NCBI GenBank assembly: GCA_963710975.1 | Contig: CAVQCG010000005.1 | Span: 989,027-1,053,026 of the forward strand | Reading direction: 5' to 3' | Length of the DNA: 64,000 bases | From: JBBQXH01 sp963710975 | GTDB lineage: Bacteria; Actinomycetota; Thermoleophilia; Gaiellales; Gaiellaceae | Made by a program: the position numbers and the translations under genes | In this document: positions 33,480 through 42,591 of the stretch, piece after piece | Position numbering within the stretch: the first letter of the stretch is position 1 | Layout: the number at the start of each line of letters is the position of its first letter | Notes under the pieces: model-generated | The model's input: the letters and a program-made list of their open reading frames with translations, nothing else | Database searches by the model: none | Told to the model about the DNA's origin: nothing

Positions 33480-34180
33480 TGTAGTTCCTGAGCACGTTGG
33501 TTCATCCGGGCCGCCTTGGAGGCTGAGTGCTGACCAAGGCAACTCATGCCCTAAGGAGGCAACCCGGATGGATTTGCGCGGTAACGCGGCTCTCAGTTGG
33601 AGCGGTCGGCGCGAGCTGGCCGAGCGGGTTGTTGTTGATGGTTGGACGCTGAGGGCGGCGGCCGAGGCGGCCGGTGTCAGCGTGCGCTGCGCTCGCAAGT
33701 GGGTGGGTCGCTATCGCGGAGGCGATCGGCGCCTGCTCGATCGTTCCTCTGCGCCGGGCCGGGTCGCCAACCGGACGCCGGCGGAGCGGGTGGAGGTGAT
33801 CGTCAAGCTGCGCCGGCTGCGCATGACCGCTGCCGAGATCGCGGAGACGCTGGCGATGCCGCTTTCGACCGTGTCCGGGATCCTGACCCGGTTGGGCATC
33901 GGCCGGCTCGGGTACCGCTCAGCCGTGCACGCGCTCTGCTGCCGAACGCTCGGGATCCGACACCCGCGCACCCGTCCCTACCGGCCGCAGACACACGGGA
34001 AAGCCGAACGCTTCATCCGCACCCTGCCCGCAAGCTGGGCCTACGGCGCCATCTACCAATCAAGCCGCGAACGCACCGCAGCCCTTGACGGCTGGCTCTG
34101 GCACTACAACCACCGACGCCGACACTCAGCCCTCGGCCACCAACCCCCGGTCAGCAGAACCAACCTGCTCGGGTCCTACA
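33480..34180 (+). mobile_element. Internally deleted IS481-family element with TIRs and 6-bp target duplication
   Basis: The 701-base element has terminal inverted repeats at 33480-33503 and 34157-34180 (20 of 24 positions match; outer ends TGTAG / CTACA, inner ends GTTGGTTC / GAACCAAC). The direct repeat TCTAGC immediately outside both ends (33474-33479 and 34181-34186) is a target-site duplication. IS481 elements are normally about 1.0-1.2 kb; the transposase here lacks its central part. The intact TIRs and identical TSD indicate a recent insertion, presumably mobilised in trans. Confidence 0.88.
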
Positions 34181-34185
34181 TCTAG
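33568..34185 (+). pseudogene. IS481 transposase with in-frame deletion of the catalytic core
   Basis: The 205-residue frame starts with the IS481 helix-turn-helix part (LAERVVVDGWTLRAAAEAAG, then RLRRLRMTAAEIAETL-like sequence to about residue 113) and jumps at GIGRLG-YRSAVHAL directly to the C-terminal third (TRPYRPQTHGKAERFIRTLP, HYNHRRRHSALGHQPP). Full-length relatives have about 320-350 residues; the missing section includes the first two catalytic aspartates, leaving only the Glu in GKAERF. The frame is open, so a DNA-binding but inactive protein could still be made. Its TAG stop is supplied by the flanking target duplication. Confidence 0.85.
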
Positions 34186-34191
34186 CGAACG

Positions 34192-35079
34192 TCACGCAGT
34201 GTGTATCTTCGCGAATTCGACGAATGCCTCGCCGGCCCGTGTCGCTGCGCGCCCGGCCGCCCGTACGAGGTAGATCTGCCGGGCGGGGGCGATTCCCTCG
34301 ACCGTGGCCTCTCCCAGGGTTCCCGCAGCGAGCTCGTCCTCGAGCGCGGTGCGAGAGATGAAGCCGATGCCGTAGCCGGCCACGACCGCCGACTTGACCG
34401 ATTCCTGGAGGCCCAGCTCGAGTCGCACGGCAGGACGGAGACGTGCCCCGGCACGCCGAAGCTCCTCTTCGACGACCTGACGGACGCCTGCCCCCTCCTG
34501 CATGTCGATGAGCGTCTCGCCGGCGACGTCGTCGACGCTGACCGGCCGGCCGGCGAAGCGATGTCCTGCAGGCACGGCGAGCACGATCTCGTCCCGGACA
34601 AGCGGCTCGAAGACCAGGGAGCGGGACCGTCGCGAGGCGCCGACGATGCCGAGCTCGAGCTCTCGATCCGCAACGCGGTCGATCACGGTTTGCGTCGCGG
34701 AGATCGAGAGTGCGACCTCGACGGCTGGATGGATGGCCGCGAACTCGCAGAGCAGGCGCGGAACGAGACGGCCTCCGGGACCGGTCGACGACCCGAGCGT
34801 GAGCCGCCCCCCGAGGTCGACATCGCCCTCGGCGAGCTCGTCGAGCAGCTGCTGCTCGGCCTGGAGCAGCCTTCGCGCACCTCGGTACAGGCGCATCCCT
34901 GCCTCGGTCGGCTCGACGCGACGCCCCGAACGGTCGAGGAGCTTTCGACCAACCCGCTCCTCGAGCGAGCGGATCTGCAAGCTCACCGCGGGTTGCGTCA
35001 CGCCAAGCCGCTCGGCGGCCTGCGAGAAGCTCCTCCGCTCGACCACGGCACAGAACGCGTTGAGCTGACGGGTATCCAT
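34192..35079 (-). CDS. LysR-family transcriptional regulator
   Basis: A 295-residue LTTR: N-terminal HTH (FSQAAERLGVTQPAVSLQIR) with the following SLEERVGRKLLDRSGRR, then a two-lobed effector domain (LTLGSSTGPGGRLVPRLLC onwards) with SVKSAVVAGYGIGFISRTAL near residue 225, as in CysB/CysL-type LTTRs. ATG 35079 is preferred to TTG 35085. A palindrome at 35080-35101 overlaps its start region and the divergent DM13 promoter. Effector unknown; regulation of sulfur metabolism is possible but not shown. Confidence 0.85.
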   Translation of the reverse strand: MDTRQLNAFCAVVERRSFSQAAERLGVTQPAVSLQIRSLEERVGRKLLDRSGRRVEPTEAGMRLYRGARRLLQAEQQLLDELAEGDVDLGGRLTLGSSTGPGGRLVPRLLCEFAAIHPAVEVALSISATQTVIDRVADRELELGIVGASRRSRSLVFEPLVRDEIVLAVPAGHRFAGRPVSVDDVAGETLIDMQEGAGVRQVVEEELRRAGARLRPAVRLELGLQESVKSAVVAGYGIGFISRTALEDELAAGTLGEATVEGIAPARQIYLVRAAGRAATRAGEAFVEFAKIHTA

Positions 35080-35101
35080 AAGCAATCATTATGCATTGGT
35101 T
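35080..35101. promoter_or_regulatory. Candidate LysR operator
   Basis: Inverted repeat AAGCAAT-N8-ATTGGTT (one mismatch per arm), AT-rich, touching the lysR start codon and upstream of the divergent gene at 35166. LTTRs typically bind such dyads to repress themselves and control the divergent gene. Confidence 0.45.
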
Positions 35102-35165
35102 GGGAAGTGGAGAGGTTTCACGGACTTGTAAGGAACGGTGCACGTTCGTCGGGCACGCTTTCGAC

Positions 35166-35558
35166 ATGAAGATAAGACTGCTTCTCTGCACTGCGTTCCT
35201 TGCCGTGACCGCAGTCCTCGCCCTCCCGACTCTCGCGATGGGCGGCGTGATCGCCAGAGGGACGTTCCACAACGTCGGCAACGAGAAGGGCCGAGGCACA
35301 GTCACGGTGGTCTCGACGGCCAATGGTGGCCGTGTCCTGAAGTTGTCGCGCAACTTCGCCGCCTTCAACGGCGTCAGCCTCCGGCTCTGGCTGGCGACGA
35401 GCCCCTCCGCGTCCACGCGGAAGGATCTCGGCAAGCTGAACAAGTTCGGCGCCCAGAGCTTCACCGTTCCGAAGTCCGTGAACCTGAGGCGCTACAGGTA
35501 CGTGATCGCCTGGTGCGTCAAGTTCAGCGTCCCGATCACCCAGGCGATTCTGCGCTAA
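35166..35558 (+). CDS. Secreted DM13-domain protein
   Basis: A 130-residue protein with a signal peptide (RLLLCTAFLAVTAVLALPTL) and one DM13-like domain: RGTFHNVGNEKGRGTVTVVS, LKLSRNFAAFNGVSLRLWLA and the conserved terminal YVIAWCVKFSVPITQAIL with its single cysteine. DM13 is a proposed electron-transfer domain with a redox-active Cys. Location outside the membrane fits the neighbouring VKOR/DsbA disulfide pair, with which it is convergent (23-base overlap), and it may be controlled by the divergent LysR protein. Confidence 0.78.
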   Translation: MKIRLLLCTAFLAVTAVLALPTLAMGGVIARGTFHNVGNEKGRGTVTVVSTANGGRVLKLSRNFAAFNGVSLRLWLATSPSASTRKDLGKLNKFGAQSFTVPKSVNLRRYRYVIAWCVKFSVPITQAILR

Positions 35559-35976
35559 GGCCCTGTCCCTCTCGCCGCATCGCGACCAGGCGGAGCACTG
35601 CGAGCGCGAGCAGAATCGTCATCACGGCATCGCTTCCGACGCACCACTGGCAAATCGCATCGATGATCGCAAGCTGCACGTAGAGCAGATACATCGCAAA
35701 GGCGAAGCCGATGAGCGTCAGCGCGCCTCCGACGACCGCGCCGACTTCACCGCGTACGAACGCCGACGCGAATATCAGCAGATAGCCGATGAGTCCGATC
35801 AGCGAGACAGGGACTCCGACGAGCTTCGCGTAGGACGAGTTCTGTACGAGCTCACAGCCGCCGGTCGAGCAGGCAACCGCACCGCCCGTGTAGTGCACGT
35901 ACGTCAGATAGGCGGCGATGCCGGCACCGACGAGCGCGAACGCAGCCACGGCGAGGCGAATGCCTCGCTCGCTCAA
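35536..35976 (-). CDS. Vitamin K epoxide reductase (VKOR) family protein
   Basis: A 146-residue membrane protein with four helices, the loop cysteines in AVACSTGGCELVQNSS (residues 35 and 40) and the active-site CxxC in DAICQWCVGSDA near residue 110. Bacterial VKOR reoxidises DsbA-like proteins and passes electrons to quinone. The TTG start overlaps the stop of the upstream DsbA-like gene (TTGA), a strong functional link. Confidence 0.9.
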   Translation of the reverse strand: MSERGIRLAVAAFALVGAGIAAYLTYVHYTGGAVACSTGGCELVQNSSYAKLVGVPVSLIGLIGYLLIFASAFVRGEVGAVVGGALTLIGFAFAMYLLYVQLAIIDAICQWCVGSDAVMTILLALAVLRLVAMRREGQGLSAESPG

Positions 35977-36746
35977 CTCTCGAGCTGCTTGTCGATCGCC
36001 GTGGTGAACGTCTCGACGTCGAGCTTCTGAAGACCGAGGGTCTCGAGCTTGCCTCCGGTCTTCCCGATCTGGAAGAACGGTGTGCCGTTCGCACCGGCCG
36101 CCTGTCCGTCCACCGCCGCCTTCTTGATCGCGTCGGAGACCTTCTGCGACTTCATGTCGGCGACGAGGGCATCGACGTCGACGCCCGGAATCGCGGCGCC
36201 GATGTTACGGATCAACTGCTCGTTCAGCCAGCCGTCGTTCTCCGACCCCTGGTTCAGGTAGAGGAGATTGGTCACGTTCCAGGCCTTGCCCTGATTCGCC
36301 GCCGAGTAGATCGCCTCGAGACCGGTTGTCGAATCGGGCCCGATGATCGGGAAGCCCCGATACTCGACGCGGAGCTTCCCGGACTTGACGTACTGATCGA
36401 TCAGGCTCGGCATGACGGTCGTGGCGAACTGCGCACAGTACGGACATTGCGGATCTGCGTATTCGACGAGCGTCACAGGGGCGTCCGGCGAGCCGAGCAC
36501 CGTTCCATCCTGCGGAATCCCATTGAGAAGCTGCTGTGTCTCCGTACCGTCGATCGTGGCCGGAGTCGCCGACTTGGAATCGCCTCCCACGAGGCTCACG
36601 ACGATCAGCGCGACCGCCGCGACGATGACCACGGCCGCTGCGGACACGTAGAGCCAGAAGCGGTTCGAACTGGCTCCACGACTTCCCTTGACGGGCGGCG
36701 GTGCCTTCGCGACGGTACGCGCCTTCCGTGCAGCCTTCTGGGACAT
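35973..36746 (-). CDS. DsbA-family thioredoxin-fold oxidoreductase, membrane-anchored
   Basis: About 257 residues: basic N-terminus, one membrane helix (FWLYVSAAAVVIVAAVALIV) and an exported DsbA domain with active site DPQCPYCAQFA near residue 110 and the cis-Pro loop GTPFFQIGKTGG. It forms disulfide bonds in exported proteins and is reoxidised by the coupled VKOR. The ATG at 36746 is chosen; an in-frame start at 36770 would add eight residues. Confidence 0.88.
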   Translation of the reverse strand: MSQKAARKARTVAKAPPPVKGSRGASSNRFWLYVSAAAVVIVAAVALIVVSLVGGDSKSATPATIDGTETQQLLNGIPQDGTVLGSPDAPVTLVEYADPQCPYCAQFATTVMPSLIDQYVKSGKLRVEYRGFPIIGPDSTTGLEAIYSAANQGKAWNVTNLLYLNQGSENDGWLNEQLIRNIGAAIPGVDVDALVADMKSQKVSDAIKKAAVDGQAAGANGTPFFQIGKTGGKLETLGLQKLDVETFTTAIDKQLES

Positions 36747-36845
36747 CCGCCACAGTATGGCGAAGGCCACAGCTCGTTCGCGTCGGTACCTTGCCGCAGC
36801 GACCGGTCGGGAAACCCGAAGGGTGCCCGACTAGACTGGCCTCTC

Positions 36846-37868
36846 GTGCGCGTCTGGATCGACATGACGGCGCCGGCGCACGTCCTCGTGTTCCGTCCGC
36901 TCATCGCGCTCCTTCGCGAGCGTGGCGCCACCATCGACGTCACGGCCAGGGACTACGCACAGACCGTCGAGCTGCTCCAGCGAAACGGGCTCCACGCTAC
37001 GGTGCTCGGACGCCACGGGGGACGTTCCTGGGCAGGAAAGCTGGGTGCCATGACATCGCGCCTCCCTGCGCTCAGGCGATGGGCCAGCGGCCGGCGCTTC
37101 GACATCGCGCTGGCCCACGGCTCGCACGAGCTGACGCTGGCTGCCCGATCGCTCGGCATTCCGAGCTCGACGACGTTCGACTACGAGTTCGCGACGATCC
37201 AGCACCAGCTCGGCTGCCGTGCAGCGACGAAGGTGGTGGTGCCGGACACCATCCCACCGAAGCGACTCGAGACCTACGGCGCCCGCCCGCCCAAGCTCCT
37301 CCGCTATCCCGGTCTCAAGGAGGAGTACTACCTCGCGGACTTCGAGCCGGACGAGAACGCGCTCGACGAGCTCGGCGTCGACCGATCGAGGGTTCTGGTC
37401 GTCGTACGGACGCCACCGGACGTCGCGCTCTACCATCGCCACGGAAACCCGCTCTTCCTCCGGGTTCTCGACCGGCTCGGCCGCGACAGCGACGTCCACG
37501 CAATCGTAGTCCCGCGAACCAGCGAGCAGCGGTCGTTCATCCACCGGATGTCCCTCCCGTCCCTGATCGTCCCCGAGCGAGCGGTCGACGCCCAGAGTCT
37601 CATCGCACTCGCCGATCTCGTCGTGTCAGCCGGTGGGACGATGAACCGCGAGGCCGCTGCGCTCGGGGTTCCCGTCTATACGACCTTCGGTGGCCGGCTC
37701 GGTGGCGTCGACGAGGCGCTGATCCGCTCCGGACGTCTTCGTCCGCTCGGCGACGCTCACACCCTCGAGCTCGTCAAACGGGACGGCGAAGGGATGCGCG
37801 TTCGACGTGATCCCATCCTCATGCTCGAGCTCCTACTGTCCGCACTCGGCAACCGGAGGTACAGATGA
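36846..37868 (+). CDS. DUF354 (GT-B-like) protein
   Basis: A 340-residue protein starting VRVWIDMTAPAHVLVFRPLI, the exact N-terminal pattern of DUF354, a family with a MurG/UDP-GlcNAc-2-epimerase-like GT-B fold found in archaea and bacteria. Other family features are LAHGSHELTLAARSLGIPS, TTFDYEFATIQHQL and DLVVSAGGTMNREAAALGVP. Start GTG 36846. The function is not established; a role in surface glycan synthesis is suspected. A short 16-base gap to the next gene suggests an operon. Confidence 0.8.
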   Translation: MRVWIDMTAPAHVLVFRPLIALLRERGATIDVTARDYAQTVELLQRNGLHATVLGRHGGRSWAGKLGAMTSRLPALRRWASGRRFDIALAHGSHELTLAARSLGIPSSTTFDYEFATIQHQLGCRAATKVVVPDTIPPKRLETYGARPPKLLRYPGLKEEYYLADFEPDENALDELGVDRSRVLVVVRTPPDVALYHRHGNPLFLRVLDRLGRDSDVHAIVVPRTSEQRSFIHRMSLPSLIVPERAVDAQSLIALADLVVSAGGTMNREAAALGVPVYTTFGGRLGGVDEALIRSGRLRPLGDAHTLELVKRDGEGMRVRRDPILMLELLLSALGNRRYR

Positions 37869-37884
37869 CCACGCTCCCAGCAGC

Positions 37885-38883
37885 ATGAAGGCGCTGATAA
37901 CCGGCGGCGCCGGCCTGCTCGGTCTCGGGCTCGCGAGAGCGCTCCTCTCAAGCGAGACCGATCCCGGAGGCGAGAGGCTCGAAGAACTCGTCCTGCTCGA
38001 CATGGCGACACCAGCCGAGGCGTTCGACGACCGACGCGTTGAGACCGTGCAGGGTGACGTCACCGAGCGAGCAGTCCTCGAGCAGGTGGCCGGAGACGCG
38101 GACTACGTCTGGCACCTGGCCGCCGTCGTGAGCGCCGGAGCCGAGGCTGATTTCGATCTCGGCATGAAGGTCAACCTCGCAGCAACGCTGCAGCTCCTGG
38201 AGGTGCTTCGCGCGACCGGGCGCCGCCCGCGGATTGTCTTCACCAGCAGTCTGGCCGTCTATGGAGGGGCGTTGCCCAACCCGGTCGGCGACACCTTCCG
38301 GCTCACGCCGCAGTCGTCTTACGGCACGCAGAAGGCGATCGGTGAGCTACTGATCGCGGACTATTCGCGCAAGGGATACGTCGACGGGCGCTGCCTCCGC
38401 CCGCCGACGGTGATCGTGCGGCCGGGGGCTTCAAACGCCGCGGCGTCCGCGTTTGCGAGCGCGATCGTACGCGAGCCACTCGAGGGCCGAGACGTCGTCT
38501 GCCCGGTTCGGCCCGAGACCAGGATCGTCATCGTCTCGCCCGCTCGCGTCGTCGAGGCTCTGATCACGGCGATGGCACTTCCAGAAGACGCCTGGCGGAG
38601 ACAGCGCACGGTCCAGCTGCCGGGGCTGTCGGTTGAAGTTGCCGAAATCGTCGAGGCCCTTCGCCGCGTTGGCGGAGCCGAGGTCGCTGCACGAGTTCGC
38701 TTCGAGCCCGATCCGGCAGTCGAGAAGATCGTCGGCGGCTGGGCCCAGGGAGTCGCCGCGGAGCGTGCGCTGGAACTCGGTTTCCGACCCGATGTCAGCG
38801 TGGACGAGATCGTGCTCGACTATCTTCGCCTGTCCGCGTCCTCTGAAGAACGGCTGACGACGCCGAGGACTTCGGGCCCGTAG
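37885..38883 (+). CDS. denD: D-erythronate dehydrogenase-like SDR (DenD family)
   Basis: A 332-residue extended SDR that follows DenD closely: LITGGAGLLGLGLARALL, HLAAVVSAGAEADFDLGMKV, FTSSLAVYGGALPNPVGD, SSYGTQKAIGELLIADYSRK (catalytic Tyr and Lys) and RPPTVIVRPGASNAAASAFA. DenD oxidises D-erythronate at C2 in tetronate catabolism. The usual partners (DenK-type kinase, OtnC, OtnI) are not nearby, so a related substrate is possible. Its last 64 bases overlap the convergent helicase gene. Confidence 0.75.
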   Translation: MKALITGGAGLLGLGLARALLSSETDPGGERLEELVLLDMATPAEAFDDRRVETVQGDVTERAVLEQVAGDADYVWHLAAVVSAGAEADFDLGMKVNLAATLQLLEVLRATGRRPRIVFTSSLAVYGGALPNPVGDTFRLTPQSSYGTQKAIGELLIADYSRKGYVDGRCLRPPTVIVRPGASNAAASAFASAIVREPLEGRDVVCPVRPETRIVIVSPARVVEALITAMALPEDAWRRQRTVQLPGLSVEVAEIVEALRRVGGAEVAARVRFEPDPAVEKIVGGWAQGVAAERALELGFRPDVSVDEIVLDYLRLSASSEERLTTPRTSGP

Positions 38884-40712
38884 CGCTCGAGCTTCGCGGG
38901 GCCGACTCCGCTGATCTCGGCCAGCTCGCCCAGAGTTCCGGGCAGCGCCTCCGCGATGGCGGTCAGCGTCGCGTTGCCGAACACGACGTAGGCCGGCACG
39001 GCGTCTGCCTTCGCACGTTCGAGCCGCCATTCGCGGAGCGCCTCGAACACCGGATCGTCCGGTGCAGCCGATCGCTTCGCAGGTGACGCCTTCGCCGTGA
39101 CCCCAAGCTCTGCGAGGAACCGGCTCGGCTTCTTCGCCGTCCACGACAGGTGAAGTGAGCGCTTCGCCCGAGTCAGGCCGACGTAGAAGAGCCGACGCTC
39201 CTCGCCGACGGCCTCCGCCGTCTTCGCGAGCTTGAACGGGAGCTCGCCCTCCTGGAGGAACGGCAGGAAGACGGCGTCGAACTCGAGCCCCTTCGCTCGG
39301 TGATACGTGAGGAGCTGCACGCCGCGTCCGTCCCCGTCCGAGCCGAACCGCGCGTCGAGATCGCTGACGAAGTCGGCGACGGTCGAGCCCTCGTCGAGTT
39401 GACCGGCGAGGTCGACGAGCCGCCGGAGGTCATCCTGGAACGTGAGTCCGTCCTCGCCGAGACCCGCGGGAGCCTCGTCGACCAAGCCAGCCTCGACAGC
39501 GGCGGCCTGGACGGCGAATGCCGCCTGCTCCTCGGTCCGGCGGCGCAGGAGCCGCAAGAGCGCGCGCGCTGCGGGCCGCTGGAGGAAAGAGCCGCCGCGC
39601 ACCTGATACGGGATGGCGGCTACGGCAAGCTGGCCCTCGAGATCGTCCGAGCGGGCGTTCACCCGGTACAGCACCGCGATGTCCTCGTCCCGAACGCCCG
39701 ATGCCCGCAGAGCGGAGACCTTCGTGACGAGGTCGTCCACCTCGGCGGACGGAGTGGCGAACGCCCCGACGACCGGCTCCGGACCGGCCGGACGGCCCGC
39801 GCGCAGCGTCTTCTCTGCTCCACCGAGGCCGGGAACGAGACGATTCGCGAGGCCGAGGATCTGCGGTGTCGAGCGGTAGTTCTCCTCGAGACGGACGACA
39901 GTCGACCCGGGAAAGCGGTTCGGCATCTCGAGCAGGTAGCGCGGCGTCGCCCCCGTGAACGAGTAGATCGCCTGATAGTCGTCGCCCACCACGCAGAGAT
40001 CGTCGCGGGCTCCCAGCCAGAGATCGAGGAGCGTCTGCTGGAGCAGGTTGACGTCCTGGTACTCGTCGACGGTGATCGCTCGACACTGCGCGCGGAACTG
40101 CTCGATGGCATCGGGAGAGTCCTCGTAGAAGCGCACGAGCCGTTCCAGGACATCCTCGAAGTCGATCCGGCCCGCTCGCTCTTTGCGCTCCTCGTAGCCG
40201 CGGTAGACGCGAAGCATCACATCAGGTGGAAACGGGGGCTCGTGGCCGTCGAGACTGCGGAGGTAGTCGGCCGGCGCGACCCGGCGGTTCTTGGCCCACT
40301 CGATCTCGGTCGCGAACTCCGATAGCGGGCGGAAACGGTACGCCTGGTGCAGCGAGCGTACGAGCGGGGCGAGCAGGATCGCCTTCGACGGCAGGATCGA
40401 ACCAGTGTCCGGGACGAAGTGGTGCAGCTGTGCGAGCGCGGTCGCATGGAACGTGCGCGCCCTGACTCCGGGCGCCCCGAGCCTCCTCAGCCGCTCGCGC
40501 ATCTCGCCGGCCGCCTTGTCGGTGAACGTGACGGCGAGGATCTCCCGGCTCGCGAAGGAGCCGGTCGCAACCTGGTACGCGATGCGATGCGTGATCGTGG
40601 TCGTCTTGCCCGAGCCCGCTCCGGCGAGAATGCAAACGGGTCCGTTGACCGCCTCGGCGGCGCGTCGCTGCTCGGGATTCAGCCCGTCGAGGATGTCGGC
40701 GGCACCGGGCAA
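38820..40712 (-). CDS. UvrD/Rep-type DNA helicase with C-terminal HRDC domain
   Basis: A 630-residue superfamily 1A helicase: Q-motif LNPEQRRAAEAVNGP, Walker A LAGAGSGKTTTITHRI, motif II TVDEYQDVNLLQ, motif III VGDDYQAIYSFTGATP, motif IV LEENYRST, motif V VQLLTYHRAKGLEFD, motif VI FYVGLTRAKRSLHLSW. An HRDC domain occupies the last ~80 residues (FEALREWRLERAKADAVPAY, then ELAEISGVGPAKLERYG). It probably unwinds DNA 3'-5' in repair or replication restart. The start is TTG 40712, 11 bases after the stop of the upstream gene; upstream in-frame sequence to 40988 lies inside that gene. Confidence 0.87.
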   Translation of the reverse strand: MPGAADILDGLNPEQRRAAEAVNGPVCILAGAGSGKTTTITHRIAYQVATGSFASREILAVTFTDKAAGEMRERLRRLGAPGVRARTFHATALAQLHHFVPDTGSILPSKAILLAPLVRSLHQAYRFRPLSEFATEIEWAKNRRVAPADYLRSLDGHEPPFPPDVMLRVYRGYEERKERAGRIDFEDVLERLVRFYEDSPDAIEQFRAQCRAITVDEYQDVNLLQQTLLDLWLGARDDLCVVGDDYQAIYSFTGATPRYLLEMPNRFPGSTVVRLEENYRSTPQILGLANRLVPGLGGAEKTLRAGRPAGPEPVVGAFATPSAEVDDLVTKVSALRASGVRDEDIAVLYRVNARSDDLEGQLAVAAIPYQVRGGSFLQRPAARALLRLLRRRTEEQAAFAVQAAAVEAGLVDEAPAGLGEDGLTFQDDLRRLVDLAGQLDEGSTVADFVSDLDARFGSDGDGRGVQLLTYHRAKGLEFDAVFLPFLQEGELPFKLAKTAEAVGEERRLFYVGLTRAKRSLHLSWTAKKPSRFLAELGVTAKASPAKRSAAPDDPVFEALREWRLERAKADAVPAYVVFGNATLTAIAEALPGTLGELAEISGVGPAKLERYGPEVLGVVSRSSEDADRRR

Positions 40713-40722
40713 CTGGCGCGGC

Positions 40723-42591
40723 TTACAGCGCCACGTCGGGTACGGGCACCCGCTTCGGCTCGCGGGCGATCGACCCCAGACGCGCAACGACCTCGAGCGT
40801 GTCGTCGGCCTCCATGAGCTGGATGAGCTCTGCGAGCTCGTCGTCGAACCAGACCGTGTCGACGCTCCTCGACGAGCAGCGGAAGATCTTCGGGTGAGCG
40901 GTCGGGGCGGCCTCTTCTCCGTCCGCCCAGAGCTCCTCGTGAAGCTTCTCGCCCGGCCTGACTCCGATGAAGTCGACGGCGATGTCACGGCCCGGCTCCT
41001 TCCCCGAGAGCCTGATCATGTTGTGGGCGAGATCGACGATCTTCACGGGCTCACCCATGTCGAGGACGAACACGTCGCCGGACTCGCCGATCGCACCCGC
41101 TTGGACGATGAGCTGAACCGCCTCCGGGATGGTCATGAAGTACCGGGTCATGTCCGGATGCGTCACCGTCACCGGGCCGCCCCGGGAGATCTGGCGACGG
41201 AACAGCGGGATGACGCTTCCCGACGACCCGAGCACGTTGCCGAACCGTACGGCGAGGAATCGCGTCGTCGTGCCGGGCCGCTGGGCCGAGGTATTGACGA
41301 TCCACTCGCACAAGAGCTTCGTCTGTCCGAGCACGTTCTTCGGGTTGACCGCCTTGTCGGTCGACACGAGAACGAACGTCTTGACGCCGTACTCGACCGA
41401 GACGTCTGCGACCACCTGCGTCGAGATCAAGTTGTTGCGAACGGACTCGAGCGGGTTCGCCTCCATCAGCGGAACGTGCTTGTACGCGGCCGCATGGAAG
41501 ACCACGGTCGGGTGGTATCGCTCGAAGACCCGCCGGATCTTCGACCGGTTCTTGACGTCGGCGAGAACCGGTATCACGGCTCGAAAGCCGCGCTCGTACA
41601 TGAGCTCGCGCTCGATCTCGACGAGGGAGTTCTCGGCGTGCTCGACGAGGAGAATGCGCTCCGGCCCGACCGCGGCGATCTGCCGGCAGAGCTCGGATCC
41701 GATCGAGCCGCCGGCGCCGGTGACCACGACCGTCTGCCCACGCACGTAGGACGCGATCACATCGAGATCGAGCGACACGGGCTCCCGGCCGAGTACGTCC
41801 TCGACCTCGACCTGACGGAGTTGCCGGGCGAGATGCATATCGCCGGCGATGAGCTCGTAGACGGACGGAAGCGTCTTCACCGGGACGCCGGCGTCCCGGC
41901 ACGCGTTGACGATGCGCTGGCGCGTCTCGCCCGCGGCGGACGGGATGGCGATGATCACCTCGTCGGGCTTCGAGTCCGCGATGAGCACCGGGAGCTCCTC
42001 GGTCGTCCCGAGAACACGAATGCCGTGGATCCTGAGATTCCTCTTGCGCGGATCGTCGTCGACGAGACCGATCGGCGAGTAGCCGAGGCCCTGGCTCTTC
42101 TGCATCTCCTTGACGATCAGCTGGCCCGCGTCTCCGCCTCCGATGATGAGGGCCTCTTTCCCGCGGGCGACCAGCCGTCGTGGGCCAGGCCGCTCGATGA
42201 GCGTGCGCGTGAGCAGACGCGCACCCGCCACGAGCCCGAGGAGGATGAGCCAGTTGAGGACGATGATCGACCTCGGCACGTGAACCGGCGGTACCGGGTT
42301 GATCAGGAAGACGGCGAGCTGCGCGACGATCGTCGCGACGGTGACGCCACGAACGACGGCCCACATGTCCCTGATCGAGACGTAGCGCCACCAGTGGCTG
42401 TACATCCCGAAGAGGACGAACACGATCAGCTCGATCGGGATGACGATCGCGAACGACTTGACGAGAAGCCGTTCGTAGTAGACGGGGATGCCGTTGTCGA
42501 AGCGCAGCCAGAACGCGAGGTACCAGGCGGCGGCGATCAGGCCCGCGTCGACGACGACCTGCCACACCCGATACCGGTTGATCAGCTTCAC
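40723..42591 (-). CDS. Membrane nucleotide-sugar epimerase/dehydratase (WbpM/CapD/PglF type)
   Basis: A 622-residue protein with four N-terminal helices, a first Rossmann module (ALIIGGGDAGQLIVKEM, residue ~147) and a C-terminal SDR (VVVTGAGGSIGSELCRQI). The catalytic region VSTDKAVNPKNVLGQTKLL has Lys in TK and a Leu where short SDRs have Tyr and PglF/WbpM have Met. Enzymes of this class convert UDP-GlcNAc to 4-keto-6-deoxy sugars (C4,6-dehydratase, sometimes C5-epimerase), the start of bacillosamine- or QuiNAc-like sugar synthesis. It overlaps the aminotransferase start by 4 bases, which fits production of a 4-amino-4,6-dideoxy sugar. Confidence 0.87.
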   Translation of the reverse strand: MKLINRYRVWQVVVDAGLIAAAWYLAFWLRFDNGIPVYYERLLVKSFAIVIPIELIVFVLFGMYSHWWRYVSIRDMWAVVRGVTVATIVAQLAVFLINPVPPVHVPRSIIVLNWLILLGLVAGARLLTRTLIERPGPRRLVARGKEALIIGGGDAGQLIVKEMQKSQGLGYSPIGLVDDDPRKRNLRIHGIRVLGTTEELPVLIADSKPDEVIIAIPSAAGETRQRIVNACRDAGVPVKTLPSVYELIAGDMHLARQLRQVEVEDVLGREPVSLDLDVIASYVRGQTVVVTGAGGSIGSELCRQIAAVGPERILLVEHAENSLVEIERELMYERGFRAVIPVLADVKNRSKIRRVFERYHPTVVFHAAAYKHVPLMEANPLESVRNNLISTQVVADVSVEYGVKTFVLVSTDKAVNPKNVLGQTKLLCEWIVNTSAQRPGTTTRFLAVRFGNVLGSSGSVIPLFRRQISRGGPVTVTHPDMTRYFMTIPEAVQLIVQAGAIGESGDVFVLDMGEPVKIVDLAHNMIRLSGKEPGRDIAVDFIGVRPGEKLHEELWADGEEAAPTAHPKIFRCSSRSVDTVWFDDELAELIQLMEADDTLEVVARLGSIAREPKRVPVPDVAL

